The notes: generated by a model not told the origin, from the letters alone. A stretch of 64,000 bases of DNA from Bacillus albus (GCF_001884185.1 NZ_MAOE01000001.1:1-64000), one strand, 5' to 3'; positions 18,008 to 29,099 are shown, counted from the stretch's first letter. Translations and numbers: made by a program.

Positions 18008-19700
18008 CTTCCTCCCTCCTCATAACATCAAAATAAAGTTCTATAAATCTTTCAGTTTTTGCAATACCACTTAATTTAACGAGTTTGAATAAAGAACTCT
18101 CCCTTAAGTTAGCTCTTTGTAACGTTTTTGGATGTCCTAATACAGTAGACGCGGTATTATTCGCAATAATTTCCCCTTCATGTAGAACTATCGCTCTGTC
18201 TGCATATTCTAATGCAAGATTCATATCGTGTGTAATAAAAATAAAAGATATTCCCTTTGCAGCTATTTTTCTTATAAACGTCATAAACTGTTTATAATGA
18301 TAATAATCTTGTCCCGCCGTCGGCTCATCTAATATGATAAGTTTCGGATTTGTCGTTAGTGCAGATGCAATCGTTACTCTCTTCTTTTGTCCGTAACTTA
18401 ATGCCTGGATTGGCCAATTTCGAAATGGATACAAGCCACAAATTTTTAACGTTTCCTCCGCTCTATGCTTAATTTCTTCCTTCGAAAACTTTTTTAATTT
18501 TAATGAAAATGAAACTTCTTCTATAACAGTAGGTTGTGTAATCATATGATTTGGATTTTGCATGACATATGATATAATCTCTCCACGTTTACGAATAGAC
18601 CAAGTATTAATATTTATTCCATTAAATAAAATCCTATCATTATTTGTTTTGTTAATACCTATAAGACTATGAGCTAATGTTGATTTTCCGGCACCATTAT
18701 GACCCAAAAGTGCAACAATTTCCCCTTCTTTTATGGAGAAATTTACATTATCTAATACTTTTTGTTTATTAGAATAGGAGAACGACAAATTTTCTACTCT
18801 CAATATTTCTTTGTTTTTAGGAGTATTTTTATAAAAGACTTGCTTCTCCATCCACTCATTTATTGCGCTACGAACACTTTCTCTTTGAAGATTTTCAAGT
18901 GGGTATATTACCTCATTATTACTATCAAACTGTAATCTCTTTAATACTTCCATATACATAGGTTCCCTTAAACCAATAGATGGTAATATATTTGAGGCCA
19001 AAATCTCTTCTGGTGTTCCTATCTCAACAATTTCCCCTTCATCCATTAAAATAATTTTATCTAAATCTAGATTTAATATTTCTTCTATTCGATGTTCAAT
19101 AATAACAATTGTTTTGTTATATTGTTTATGTATATCTTTAATAAGATCTATCGTATGTAAGCTACTAGCTGGATCTAAATTTGCTAACGGTTCATCGAAT
19201 AATAATATATCAGCATTTGTCGTTAACAGACCTGCTAAAGAAACAGTTTGTTTTTGCCCTCCAGATAATTCATGCGGACTTTGTTTATGAAAAGAATGCA
19301 TCTTTACCTTTTTTAATGATTCCGAAACAATCTGTTTCATATCGTTTTGATTTACACATTCATTTTCTAAAGAAAAAGCTACATCTTCTTCTACTGTAAG
19401 ACCAATAAATTGAGCGTCTTGATCTTGTAAAATTGTTCCTACCTGTTTACTTTGTTCAAAGATACTCCCTTTCCTCGGATCTTTTCCCGCAATTAATATA
19501 TTACCAGCACTCATTCCTTCATAAGAAAATGGGATTAGCCCATTGATACAATGAGCTAACGTTGATTTCCCTGAACCACTACGCCCAGCAATTAATACTT
19601 TTTCCCCAGGATATATATGAAACGTAATGTCTTTTACAGTAGGCTGCGCCGCATGCTTATATTGAAAACTAAATTGTTCAAAAGAAAGAATTGATTGCAT
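18000..19700 (-). CDS. ECF transporter double ATP-binding protein
   Basis: About 566 residues: two ABC ATPases fused head to tail. Walker A motifs are GRSGSGKST and GHNGAGKST, signature motifs are LSGGQKQ and LSYGQKK, and Walker B motifs are LLFDEPLANLDP and IILDEPTAGQD. In this layout one polypeptide replaces the usual EcfA1/EcfA2 pair. The start at 19700 (MQSILSF) is preferred because TAGGGATG lies just upstream; the TTG start at 19721 would overlap the preceding gene. It energises uptake through the EcfT and UPF0397 partners. Confidence 0.9.
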   Translation of the reverse strand: MQSILSFEQFSFQYKHAAQPTVKDITFHIYPGEKVLIAGRSGSGKSTLAHCINGLIPFSYEGMSAGNILIAGKDPRKGSIFEQSKQVGTILQDQDAQFIGLTVEEDVAFSLENECVNQNDMKQIVSESLKKVKMHSFHKQSPHELSGGQKQTVSLAGLLTTNADILLFDEPLANLDPASSLHTIDLIKDIHKQYNKTIVIIEHRIEEILNLDLDKIILMDEGEIVEIGTPEEILASNILPSIGLREPMYMEVLKRLQFDSNNEVIYPLENLQRESVRSAINEWMEKQVFYKNTPKNKEILRVENLSFSYSNKQKVLDNVNFSIKEGEIVALLGHNGAGKSTLAHSLIGINKTNNDRILFNGININTWSIRKRGEIISYVMQNPNHMITQPTVIEEVSFSLKLKKFSKEEIKHRAEETLKICGLYPFRNWPIQALSYGQKKRVTIASALTTNPKLIILDEPTAGQDYYHYKQFMTFIRKIAAKGISFIFITHDMNLALEYADRAIVLHEGEIIANNTASTVLGHPKTLQRANLRESSLFKLVKLSGIAKTERFIELYFDVMRREEGV

Positions 19701-19710
19701 GTTAACATCC

Positions 19711-20277
<567 letters not shown>

Positions 20278-20348
20278 TTAGTCAACTTTTATTACTCTAT
20301 ATTTATTTTGAAAATGAATTATGCATCGACATTCCCTTTCTATACAAC

Positions 20349-20382
20349 AAAAAATGACCTCTTACATAAGAGGTCATTTTCT
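20349..20382 (-). terminator. Riboswitch expression-platform terminator
   Basis: AAATGACCTCTTA and TAAGAGGTCATTT form the terminator, with a T-run on the minus strand. Its 5' arm CCTCTTAT is complementary to ATAAGAGG at the 3' side of the aptamer P1, which gives the competing antiterminator. Confidence 0.85.
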
Positions 20383-20399
20383 TTCACGTTCAAGAATCC

Positions 20400-20513
20400 T
20401 CTTATCTTCCAAAAAACACATCGTGTCCTCTGCGGAATTAGCACCTTCCTACAAAATTACATAGGGGTTGCTGAGGTTTCATAGGGCCGTTCCCTCCACC
20501 TCTCTGGATAAGT
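20400..20513 (-). promoter_or_regulatory. SAM-I (S-box) riboswitch
   Basis: The minus strand reads CTTATCCAGAGAGGTGGAGG, then GAAACCTCAGCAACC and AAGGTGCTAATTCC, and closes with GATAAG pairing to the initial CTTATC. These are the conserved S-box blocks in the right order. With SAM bound, P1 forms and the terminator at 20349-20382 shuts off the ECF operon. Confidence 0.95.
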
Positions 20514-20667
20514 ATTAATTTGTAATTCGTATTATGGCATTAAGATAAATAAATTTCAATACTTTTCTAATTATTTTAATTTTTTATTTAACAGTACATT
20601 TAAATCATTGTATTCTTATCGGAATTATGAAATAATAAATTCAACATAGTTACGGGAGGAATGTACG

Positions 20668-21348
20668 ATGAAAGTAATTGGTTTAATTGGTGGACTAAGT
20701 TGGGAATCTACATCATTATATTATAAACATATCAATACACTTACACTCTCTCAATATGATCAAAATGCAAAGCTTGTTTTATATAGTATGGACTTTGGTG
20801 AGGTAACTACTTTATTACAAAATCATCAATATGAAGAAGTGAAAAATGAATTAGTTACAGTTGCAAAAAAGGTTGAAAAATCCGGGGCTGAATGTTTATT
20901 AATGTGCTCCAATACAGTCCATTTATTTGCTGAAGAAGTAGAAAATGCAATATCCATTCCTCTTCTTCACATTGGTGATGTAAGTGCTAAAGAAATGGTA
21001 GAACAAAATATAAAGCGTATCGGACTATTAGGTACTAAGCAAACGATGGAACAAGACTTCTACAAATCACGTCTAGCGAACTATAACATTGAGACAATCA
21101 TTCCAAATGAAGAGGAAAGAAATTTTATCCATCATGTTATTTTAAATGAATTAAGTAAAGGAATTATTTCAGAATCATCAAAAGAAAAGCTATTACAAAT
21201 TACAAAATCTTTAATTCAAAATGGCGCAGAAGGTATACTGCTAGGCTGCACTGAAATACCATTGCTCATTTCCCAAAACGATCTTACTGTACCTGTTTTT
21301 GATACCGCTTTTTTACATGCGAATACTGCTGTGCAGTTTGCAGGATAA
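20668..21348 (+). CDS. Aspartate/glutamate racemase family protein
   Basis: A 226-residue cofactor-independent amino-acid racemase of the YgeA/aspartate racemase type. The start MKVIGLIGGLSWEST and the catalytic Cys motifs MCSNTVH and LGCTEIPLL are visible, so both catalytic cysteines are present. It probably makes or removes a D-amino acid for cell-wall or spore use. GGGAGGA lies upstream of the ATG. It is monocistronic and transcribed away from the ECF operon. Confidence 0.87.
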   Translation: MKVIGLIGGLSWESTSLYYKHINTLTLSQYDQNAKLVLYSMDFGEVTTLLQNHQYEEVKNELVTVAKKVEKSGAECLLMCSNTVHLFAEEVENAISIPLLHIGDVSAKEMVEQNIKRIGLLGTKQTMEQDFYKSRLANYNIETIIPNEEERNFIHHVILNELSKGIISESSKEKLLQITKSLIQNGAEGILLGCTEIPLLISQNDLTVPVFDTAFLHANTAVQFAG

Positions 21349-21351
21349 TAT

Positions 21352-21387
21352 TATAAAAGCATAAAGGTAGAACCTCTATGCTTTTAT
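21352..21387. terminator. Bidirectional terminator between convergent genes
   Basis: ATAAAAGCATA and TATGCTTTTAT pair with an inner AGGT/ACCT extension. It serves the racemase (+) and the glycosyltransferase (-). Confidence 0.8.
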
Positions 21388-21397
21388 ATGGTCTACA

Positions 21398-22576
21398 CTA
21401 TTTATTTAAAAGAGATTTTATCACTGCAATTGCTTCTTTTGAACCACCACATTCTAAAAAACTATCATTCAATTTTCGTATTCCATGCTTATACTTTTCA
21501 TTTGAAAGAACATCGGATACCGCTTCTTTTAACGTTCGCACATTTACATTCTCTTTCAATAACCGATGGGCTGCTTCCAGCTCAGTTAATCGTTGTGCTA
21601 TCATAGGCTGATCTTTATCATGAGGTATTATGACAAATGGGACATTATAATGAATTGCATCGTGTACACTATTCATGCCACCATGTGTAATAAAAACATC
21701 TGTTTCACTTAATATTTCTGATTGGGGTACGTATGAAGCGATTATAAAATTGTCTGGCGCTTTCTTAATTTTAGAACGATCATTTCTATCACCAATTGCC
21801 ATTACAACTATTCCATCAAAATCTGAGAAAGCATCAATGCACGTATTAAAGAATGGTTCAAGTCCTTCAAGCAGTGTCCCCATTGAAATATATATAACCT
21901 TCTTACCTTTAAGCAATTCAAGTGGAAACTCTACATTTGTTTTACGCTTTGAAATACTCGGCCCAATAAAAATGTTATTTCTTCCAAACAAATCGCTATT
22001 AGGTTGAAAATAACGACTTGTGTACACAAGAGTAATATCTCCCTTGTTATGCATAAATTGAAGATTATTTTTAGGCTTTACTCCAAATTCATGTTCCATT
22101 TGATATAGTAACTGTTCGGAAATTTCATCGGGTTGGAATGGTATTTCTGCATTTGGATGAAAAGGTAATGTCTCCAAAAATTTTGGAGGAATTAAAAATA
22201 TAGGAGAAGAAACTATGCCTGGAATTTGTAAATATTCCTTTACTAACTCTCCAGCGCCAAATATATCATAAATTACGAAATCAAAATGTATGTTTTCACA
22301 TAATTGTTTCGTAATTTCTAATATATATAAAGAAGTTTGAACATGTACACGAAAGAAAGAATTCAGCCCATCTGGAGTTACAGAATCAATAGAAATCTTC
22401 TTTAATAAATCTGGATGTGTATATACAGTAGCTCCCAAATCTTCAATTCTGCCTTTAAATTGTTCTGTCGTAATATAATGTACGTGATCCCCCCGTTCAG
22501 TATAAGCTTTGACTAAACTTAATGTAGGATTTACATGTCCCTCTGCTGGAAAATTAACCACTAAAATATTTAGCAC
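21398..22576 (-). CDS. MGT-type UDP-glycosyltransferase
   Basis: A 392-residue GT1-family enzyme of the macrolide glycosyltransferase type (YjiC/YojK-like), which moves a sugar from UDP-glucose to hydrophobic acceptors such as macrolides or flavonoids. The N-terminal acceptor domain starts LVVNFPAEGHVNPTLSL. The C-terminal donor-binding signature is THGGMNSVHDAIHYNVPF followed by DKDQP. Full length with no signal peptide. It may protect against antibiotics by glycosylation; the acceptor is not predictable. Confidence 0.88.
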   Translation of the reverse strand: MLNILVVNFPAEGHVNPTLSLVKAYTERGDHVHYITTEQFKGRIEDLGATVYTHPDLLKKISIDSVTPDGLNSFFRVHVQTSLYILEITKQLCENIHFDFVIYDIFGAGELVKEYLQIPGIVSSPIFLIPPKFLETLPFHPNAEIPFQPDEISEQLLYQMEHEFGVKPKNNLQFMHNKGDITLVYTSRYFQPNSDLFGRNNIFIGPSISKRKTNVEFPLELLKGKKVIYISMGTLLEGLEPFFNTCIDAFSDFDGIVVMAIGDRNDRSKIKKAPDNFIIASYVPQSEILSETDVFITHGGMNSVHDAIHYNVPFVIIPHDKDQPMIAQRLTELEAAHRLLKENVNVRTLKEAVSDVLSNEKYKHGIRKLNDSFLECGGSKEAIAVIKSLLNK

Positions 22577-22703
22577 TTATTTCTCACTCCTTACATTTCA
22601 ATTCACTTATTAAGCATACTGTAATTATTACCGTCAATCTTCACCTAATAGTCCTAATATGTTTGCTACTTTAGGTTGATAAATAATGCTTAGTGATTAA
22701 ATT

Positions 22704-22733
22704 AAAAAAGGCATCTACATAAGTAGATGCCTA
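22704..22733 (-). terminator. Terminator of second class B PBP gene
   Basis: AAAAAAGGCATCTAC and GTAGATGCC form a hairpin with a T-run on the minus strand. It lies about 180 bp past the PBP stop; 22577-22912 holds nothing else. Confidence 0.7.
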
Positions 22734-22912
22734 ACCGTGATAAGGAGTGTTCTGTGAGGTTAGAATAAGCTTTTCAGCTTGTCCTATGCTATCAATATAT
22801 GATTTATTTTATAAAACGTGAATAATTGATAGAATGATTTTACCTTTCTATCACCCATTTTGAATCTATTCCTAAATTAAACGAATCTAGTTTCTATACT
22901 ATTTCATATGTT

Positions 22913-25039
22913 TTAACCTTCTTGAGCGCTATCTACTTTTATAGTTTCTCCAGTCAATCTCTTATTTTTCAAATCAAAATAAGCATCTAAAACTTCTTTT
23001 CCAATATCAGAGTTAATACCGGATTTATCATTAATAACCCACGGCACAACTACAGAGAATGCTACTTCAGGATTATCATATGGCGCATATCCTGCTAAAG
23101 TTAAATTATAACATTCTCTTCTCTCACCCTTTTCATTTCTTCCAATATCACTTTCTCCACCGTAAACTGTCTGTGCTGTCCCTGTTTTACCTGCTGGTTT
23201 ATAAGATGCTTTTTGGAACGCCCTTACTCCTGTTCCATCCCCTTCCTGGAATACCCTTCTAAATCCTTCTTTTACTTGATTTATATATTCCTCTTTCATA
23301 TCTATTTTATTTAAAACGATTGGTTCTACTGCATGCACCACTTTACCAATCTCATCTTTTTGCGACGTTTGCTCTCTTACCTCTTGAACGATTTGTGGCT
23401 TCATTCGATATCCACCGTTTGCAATTGTTGAAATATATTGTACAAGCTGAAGTGGTGTATACGTATCATACTGGCCAATTGAGTAGTCTAATAAGAAACC
23501 AGGTTGATTATCTTTTTTACCAATTTGTCCAGCTGTTTCATTCGGTAAATCGATACCCGTTGGAACACCTAATCCAAATTGTCTGAAATAATACCTCATT
23601 TTATCAAAGTACTCCTGTTTAATGTTTAATGAACTATTTTTCACATAATCCACACCTGCAATTTTTAATGCTGTATGAAACATATAAACGTTTGAAGAGA
23701 CTTGTAACGCTCTTAAATCATCAATATTTCCAAACTCTTTCCAAGACTTTTTTTCCTTAGTTCCTTTAAATTTCATTGGTGCATCATAAAAATAAGTACC
23801 TGGTGTTATAGCTTTCGTTTCAAATCCGGTTAAAACTGTCGCACCTTTCACTGTTGATCCAAGCTCATAAGAACTAGTCATTGTGCCTAATGCATAGTCT
23901 TCAACTTCTGTTTTTCCGTCTTTTTCTACAAGTCTTTTCCCAGCCATGGATAATACTTGTCCGTTTTTCGGATTCATCATCACAACAAAAGCACGGTCCA
24001 ACATGGATTCTGACCCTTTATATGCCTTTAATATTTTTTCAATACTTTCTTCTACTTTCTTCTGTAATTCCATATCTATTGTTAAAGTCAAATTCTTACC
24101 GCTTTTCCCCTCGGAAACAGTTTCCGTTCTAATTGTATTACCTTGTTTATCTGCAACGCTTCTTACTTCTTTTTTTGTACCATGAAGTACATCTTCATAT
24201 TGCTGCTCGATATAACTTTTTCCAACCCTATCATTTCGGCTATAATCACGTACCAAGTAGTAATCTAATCGTTCACTCGGTAATCCTTCATCGGAATTAG
24301 AAACATTTCCAAGAACAGATCGGAATAATCCATCATTGACATATACTCTCTCCCAATCAACCGATACGTCTACACCTGGGAGATTCGCTAAACCTTCACT
24401 AATTATAGTAAATTCCTTTTCACTAACATCTTTTTTAATAATTTGAGGAGCCATTTGATAACCAGAAGTCATCTTACTTTTAATAGCCAACACTTTTATA
24501 TCTTTATCTGTTAATTCCTGAAGATTTTTATCTGTTACACGCTTCCTTTTTAACTCTTCTATTTTTTTATCTAAATTTTTTCCGGTAATATCTTTATCTC
24601 TGAACTGATTTATTTCTTTTTTAGATACTAACTTTTCGGTAAGTTTCGGATTTAATTGCATCCAAAAATCTTTTTTATCCGTCTCAGTTAGCTTATCTAT
24701 ATCTTCTTGCGGCATTTCAATTATGTCTGCAAGTTGTCTTGCAGTTTTTAATATTTCTTCAGATTTTACACCTTTCATCTTTGTATATGTAATTGTACGT
24801 AAAGATTTATTATCAACTACTGGATTGCCTTCTCTATCAAATATTTTTCCGCGCGGGACAGAAAGACTTACGGTCGCATTTTCTTTCTTCTCTACTTCAT
24901 TTTTATACGTTTCTCCATCGATAATTTGTACTTTACCTAATTGTATGATCATGGCAGAAAATAATAAAAATACACAAAAGAATAAAATATTTAACCGCGT
25001 CGGTATTGCTCTACCTGTTGTTTTCTCTCGTTTTTTCAC
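22913..25039 (-). CDS. Class B penicillin-binding protein (PbpA/PBP2-like)
   Basis: A 708-residue elongation-type D,D-transpeptidase resembling PbpA/PbpH. The membrane anchor is at about residues 17-35, followed by a long PBP-dimer region with a Lys/Glu-rich insertion (about 120-195). The transpeptidase motifs are S-T-V-K (YELGSTVKG), S-S-N (VSSNVYMF) and K-T-G (AGKTGTAQT). There is no PASTA domain, unlike the paralogue at 9553-11691. It cross-links side-wall peptidoglycan. The start has GGAGGAG upstream. Confidence 0.87.
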   Translation of the reverse strand: MKKREKTTGRAIPTRLNILFFCVFLLFSAMIIQLGKVQIIDGETYKNEVEKKENATVSLSVPRGKIFDREGNPVVDNKSLRTITYTKMKGVKSEEILKTARQLADIIEMPQEDIDKLTETDKKDFWMQLNPKLTEKLVSKKEINQFRDKDITGKNLDKKIEELKRKRVTDKNLQELTDKDIKVLAIKSKMTSGYQMAPQIIKKDVSEKEFTIISEGLANLPGVDVSVDWERVYVNDGLFRSVLGNVSNSDEGLPSERLDYYLVRDYSRNDRVGKSYIEQQYEDVLHGTKKEVRSVADKQGNTIRTETVSEGKSGKNLTLTIDMELQKKVEESIEKILKAYKGSESMLDRAFVVMMNPKNGQVLSMAGKRLVEKDGKTEVEDYALGTMTSSYELGSTVKGATVLTGFETKAITPGTYFYDAPMKFKGTKEKKSWKEFGNIDDLRALQVSSNVYMFHTALKIAGVDYVKNSSLNIKQEYFDKMRYYFRQFGLGVPTGIDLPNETAGQIGKKDNQPGFLLDYSIGQYDTYTPLQLVQYISTIANGGYRMKPQIVQEVREQTSQKDEIGKVVHAVEPIVLNKIDMKEEYINQVKEGFRRVFQEGDGTGVRAFQKASYKPAGKTGTAQTVYGGESDIGRNEKGERRECYNLTLAGYAPYDNPEVAFSVVVPWVINDKSGINSDIGKEVLDAYFDLKNKRLTGETIKVDSAQEG

Positions 25040-25209
25040 TTCGTCTTAATCTCCTCCTTACAATATTTCAAATAATATTTGTTTTCTATATTAAAAGTAA
25101 CGTACAACTTCCATACATTACCTTGCACAAATATTAATATAATATTTAAAACTTAATAGAAATTAAAACAAATCTAAAGAAAAGGTAAAGTTTACTAAAT
25201 TAAATGTAA

Positions 25210-25256
25210 AAATACCCAATAACCAAAAACTAAGCTTTTGGTTATTGGGTATTTAG
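25210..25256 (-). terminator. Terminator of PAS histidine kinase gene
   Basis: AATACCCAATAACCAAAA and TTTTGGTTATTGGGTATT form an 18-bp stem with a T-run on the minus strand, touching the kinase stop codon. Confidence 0.9.
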
Positions 25257-27040
25257 GAATTAATAATGGGCCGCATTGATTCAAATCTATCATCATAATT
25301 TGATAGAGATTTTTCACTCTGAGCTTTCGGCAAGTAAATCGTTACTGTTGTCCCGACTCCAACTTCACTCATAATACTTATATTCCCTTGATGACTTTCA
25401 ATGATTTTATAACTTAACATTAATCCGATACCAGTACCTTTTTCTTTCGTACTATAAAAAGGCTCACCTAATCTCTTAATTCTTTCTTCAGGTATCCCTA
25501 TTCCTTCATCAATTATATGAATAATGACACCTTCATTGTTTATCTCTTTAATATGAATTGTAATTTTCCCGCCATCCGGCATAGCCTCGATTGAATTTTG
25601 CAAAATATTAATAAACACTTGTTTCAATTGATTTTCTGAGCACTCAATACTTATATCTTTTGTGTCTGCATATAATTCCACTTGAATATTCGTCATAATT
25701 GCTTTTGTATTCATTAACGAAACGACATTTTTATAAATTTGATAAATATTTTTTTGTTCTGTATTTATTTCATCTGTTTTAGCAATTGATAAAAACTCTT
25801 GAAGAATCGCTTCTATTCTTTCAATTTCAGAAAGCATTAAATCAAAATATTTTTCTTGATCTTCTTTATTAATTTGGAATAACTGTATAAATCCTTTAAT
25901 AACTGTTAATGGGTTCCTCACTTCATGAGCAACACCAGCTGCTAATTGACCGATTGCTGCAAGTGTATCTGATTTATTTAGCAATTCTTCTGTTTTTTTT
26001 CGCTCTGTAATATCACGTACAATGATCATAATTTTATCATGTAATAAAGGTAAACACCTAGCTTCAAAGAAACCAATACTACCATTAATTGTAAGTGGAT
26101 ATTCAACAATTACATTCGTTGCTTTTTCCTTCACTTGATGAATTGCTTCATGAAACTGCTGCGCCACTGGCGATGGTAATACTTCGAAAAACTTTTTTCC
26201 CATAAAAGCTTCTGCCGGTACGTAAAATTTTGTAGGGGATCCTGCTTTATAGTCTATAATTGTGCCATCATCTTCTGTTAAGAAACATAAATCCGGTAAA
26301 GCCTTAAAAATTAATTCCAATTCAGACGTTTGTTGTTTTAACTGCTCTTCTATCGCTTTTAAATGTGTAATATCTACACCAACAGCCCAGTAGCTATATC
26401 CTGTTACAGGAAACTGTTCTGAAATATTGGACCACATGATTGTTTTGGTTTCACCGTTTTTACATGTTAAGTGCATTTCCCAATCTCTGAAATTTTTTCC
26501 GCAAGTTAAAAATTTCGTTTGTATTTGGTGACGATAATTATGATCTGGGTACAATAATTGAAGTGCATGTGGATTCCCTATTATTTCTTCAGCGGTATAA
26601 CCCGTTACAATTTCACACTCACGATTCCACAGAACAAAATCTCCATTATAATCAAGCGCATCAACCATAACGGGCATATTTTGTAAAATTGTATGTAATT
26701 CCTCTTCTTTTCGAGAGAGCAATGTTGTATTTTTACTTTGAAATACTTTTGTTGCCCCATCTATAATTAGATTTGAAAGCATTTCGAAATATTTTTGACA
26801 ATTGAAAATTTCACTTTTGTTTGACCATACTACAAATGATCCTAAATGTTGATTGTATAAAAAAATGGGGATTTCAATTTTGGGAAGTTTACATATTTTC
26901 GTCTCATTTATTCCGAAAGAAAATATACATTCTTTTTCAGCATCAAGAAGTTGATGTGATATGTTGGTTAATTGATAAAATTGTTCTGCCATGGTTTCTA
27001 TTGTACTCACATCAATAAGTTCCATTAGCCGCGCATTCAT
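25253..27040 (-). CDS. PAS-domain sensor histidine kinase, sporulation-kinase type
   Basis: A 595-residue cytoplasmic kinase. An N-terminal sensor region (1-115) is followed by two PAS domains (about 120-235 and 240-345; the PAC-like tail WAVGVDIT is visible). Then come HisKA (GVAHEVRNPLTVIKGF) and HATPase_c (NILQNSIEAMPDGG, DEGIGIPEERI, KGTGIGLMLSYKI). No membrane segments and no adjacent regulator, as in the KinA/KinE-type kinases of the sporulation phosphorelay. GAGGTG lies 8 nt before the ATG. Confidence 0.87.
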   Translation of the reverse strand: MNARLMELIDVSTIETMAEQFYQLTNISHQLLDAEKECIFSFGINETKICKLPKIEIPIFLYNQHLGSFVVWSNKSEIFNCQKYFEMLSNLIIDGATKVFQSKNTTLLSRKEEELHTILQNMPVMVDALDYNGDFVLWNRECEIVTGYTAEEIIGNPHALQLLYPDHNYRHQIQTKFLTCGKNFRDWEMHLTCKNGETKTIMWSNISEQFPVTGYSYWAVGVDITHLKAIEEQLKQQTSELELIFKALPDLCFLTEDDGTIIDYKAGSPTKFYVPAEAFMGKKFFEVLPSPVAQQFHEAIHQVKEKATNVIVEYPLTINGSIGFFEARCLPLLHDKIMIIVRDITERKKTEELLNKSDTLAAIGQLAAGVAHEVRNPLTVIKGFIQLFQINKEDQEKYFDLMLSEIERIEAILQEFLSIAKTDEINTEQKNIYQIYKNVVSLMNTKAIMTNIQVELYADTKDISIECSENQLKQVFINILQNSIEAMPDGGKITIHIKEINNEGVIIHIIDEGIGIPEERIKRLGEPFYSTKEKGTGIGLMLSYKIIESHQGNISIMSEVGVGTTVTIYLPKAQSEKSLSNYDDRFESMRPIINS

Positions 27041-27452
27041 TCTTTTTTCACCTCAATATGTAAAATTAATACAAATTCAAATTTTATACTTCTCCATTAT
27101 ACGAAGAATGTGCCTTTAGGTATATAGCTGCAGAATAATTATTCGAACAAATTTTATTTTTCAATTAAAAAAGAAAAATATATACGTATAAAACGAATCT
27201 TTAATCAGTATGTGTTTTGTTCATCATCTAATTTGATAAGCAACCTAACGCGTGCCCTCATGTATACATTTCATTATTAAAGAACCGTTATACACATCAT
27301 TTGGAGAAGTATAAAAATACGAAAAATATAAATTTCATAAAATATTCACAATTATCATGAAAAATATAAACATTTATTCCAATATATTCTATATAATAAA
27401 AAGTAATAAGGCTTCTATGAAGCTCATAGAATACCTTACCCCTAATAAAAAG

Positions 27453-27484
27453 AAAAAAAGAATCTATTTAGATTCTTTTTTTCT
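27453..27484 (-). terminator. Terminator of HAD phosphatase gene
   Basis: AAAAAAAGAATCTA and TAGATTCTTTTTTT lie just downstream of the minus-strand gene. The remainder of 27041-27452 is AT-rich with no gene seen. Confidence 0.8.
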
Positions 27485-27491
27485 TTTTATA

Positions 27492-28343
27492 TTACATTAC
27501 ATATTTATATAAAGCATGTGCAACGCCGTGTTCTTCATTTGATAAAGTTTCATATTTACACATTGCTTTTATTTCCTCGACTGCGTTCCCCATTGCAATT
27601 GATATGTTTGCTTTTTCCATCATAGATACATCGTTTAGCCCATCACCTATCGCTACAGTATTTTCAACTGGAATATTTAGATGTTCTGCTAAAGTATATA
27701 ATCCATTTCCTTTTTGAGCATCTCGGTGATTAATCTCTAAATTATGCCAATATGAAGATGTAATTGCTAAATCCGTATTATGCAGAAACGTTTCTTTTAA
27801 CTTTTTTAGTTTTTCTATGTCATAAGAAAATGGCAAAAGCTTATGCACATGTATATCTGTTTCTACAATTGGTTTACAACTTTCTGCACTAAGAAATGCT
27901 GTATGTTCAAGATATAATGCAGCAATCGTTTCTAACTCTTTCAAGTCGATATTTTCATTTGAATTTTTCACGTACTCGATTTCATTACGTACACTCTCCA
28001 CTCCATAATCCGGTACGTACACACCTTTATCAGTATAAAGCTGATAATATAAACCATTCTCTTCAAGATAGTTCACAATCTCAAGTGCTTGCATATTTTG
28101 AATTGGATATCGTTTCATCATTTTTTTATCTTTATATATAAGCGCACCGTTTTCTGCAATAATTGGACACTCTAAATTAACTTCTAACAATAATCGTTCA
28201 ATGTCGACGATAGAACGTCCTGTACAAATTGCTACAACGTGGCCTGCTTCCTGACATTTTCGAATCGCTTCTGCATTCTCTTTACTAATCATTTTATTTC
28301 CCGAAAGAAGAGTTCCATCTAAATCAATTGCAATTAATTTCAT
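27492..28343 (-). CDS. Cof-type HAD-IIB phosphatase
   Basis: A 283-residue sugar-phosphate or nucleotide phosphatase of the Cof/YbiV subfamily. HAD motif I is AIDLDGTLLS, motif II is CTGRS, and motifs III/IV are K..GNGL.. and IGDGLNDVSMM. The full set of catalytic Asp residues is present. Cap type C2B by length. It is monocistronic; the physiological substrate is unknown. Confidence 0.88.
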   Translation of the reverse strand: MKLIAIDLDGTLLSGNKMISKENAEAIRKCQEAGHVVAICTGRSIVDIERLLLEVNLECPIIAENGALIYKDKKMMKRYPIQNMQALEIVNYLEENGLYYQLYTDKGVYVPDYGVESVRNEIEYVKNSNENIDLKELETIAALYLEHTAFLSAESCKPIVETDIHVHKLLPFSYDIEKLKKLKETFLHNTDLAITSSYWHNLEINHRDAQKGNGLYTLAEHLNIPVENTVAIGDGLNDVSMMEKANISIAMGNAVEEIKAMCKYETLSNEEHGVAHALYKYVM

Positions 28344-28476
28344 TATTTCTTCACCACTTTCTATATATACACGAATTTATATTAAACGAAAGGTATCGTT
28401 TTCATACTGATTTCGTGAAGTACTCCTTATTTATAATTTATGAAAAGCGTTTCAGGTCAAGAAATAATTAAAAATA

Positions 28477-28518
28477 AAATCAAAAGCTTTTCTTTTTAAA
28501 GAAAAGCTTTTGATTTTA
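28477..28518 (-). terminator. Terminator of cysteine dioxygenase gene
   Basis: AAATCAAAAGCTTTTC and GAAAAGCTTTTGATTT form a long stem beside the stop at 28521. Confidence 0.85.
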
Positions 28519-28520
28519 AT

Positions 28521-29099
28521 CTATGAACTATAACTAATATATTTCGTCTCACACATGTACACATTCTTTTCTTCAGTTGGGACATATATTTTAAACTTTT
28601 CTAAACGTTTTCCGTAAATATGAATAGTGACAACGCTTTCATTTTCGGCTATTTCAAGAATATGACAATCAGCTGGTGGAATGACTTTATCTGTTTCTCC
28701 TTCTCCCAAATAAAGATTTCCTGTATGTGTTAAATAAACAAGTGAATTTTCAAGCTGTTTAGTTTGTATAAAGTTTTGCACCATTATCCTTCCTCTAAAA
28801 ACACCTTCTACTCCCCATGTACCATCATGATCATGTAAAGGTGTAGATTGTCCATCTTTCCATACAAGAGCTAATACTTCAAAACGATTAAAGGGATCTT
28901 CATATAACAAGTGTCGTGCGTATTGAGCCGAATTCACCTTCTGTTTTTCTAACGGAAGCCATGTTTTCTTTTCTAAAAGTTCTTCTAGTAATTTTTCAAT
29001 CGCACAAACAATTTGATTTTCTAATAAATTACTATCCATTAAATCTGTTACACCTTTAATGAACGTTTGAAACGTTTTACTTCCATTACACGTTAACAT
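28521..29099 (-). CDS. Cysteine dioxygenase family protein
   Basis: A 192-residue cupin protein of the cysteine dioxygenase type I family, which oxidises the thiol of cysteine to the sulfinate with non-haem iron. The iron-binding His pair is in TPLHDHDGTWGVEGVF and the third His in IHIYG. The start at 29099 (MLTCNGS) is chosen because GGAGGA lies directly upstream; the longer frame to 29135 would begin before that site. A single gene. Confidence 0.8.
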   Translation of the reverse strand: MLTCNGSKTFQTFIKGVTDLMDSNLLENQIVCAIEKLLEELLEKKTWLPLEKQKVNSAQYARHLLYEDPFNRFEVLALVWKDGQSTPLHDHDGTWGVEGVFRGRIMVQNFIQTKQLENSLVYLTHTGNLYLGEGETDKVIPPADCHILEIAENESVVTIHIYGKRLEKFKIYVPTEEKNVYMCETKYISYSS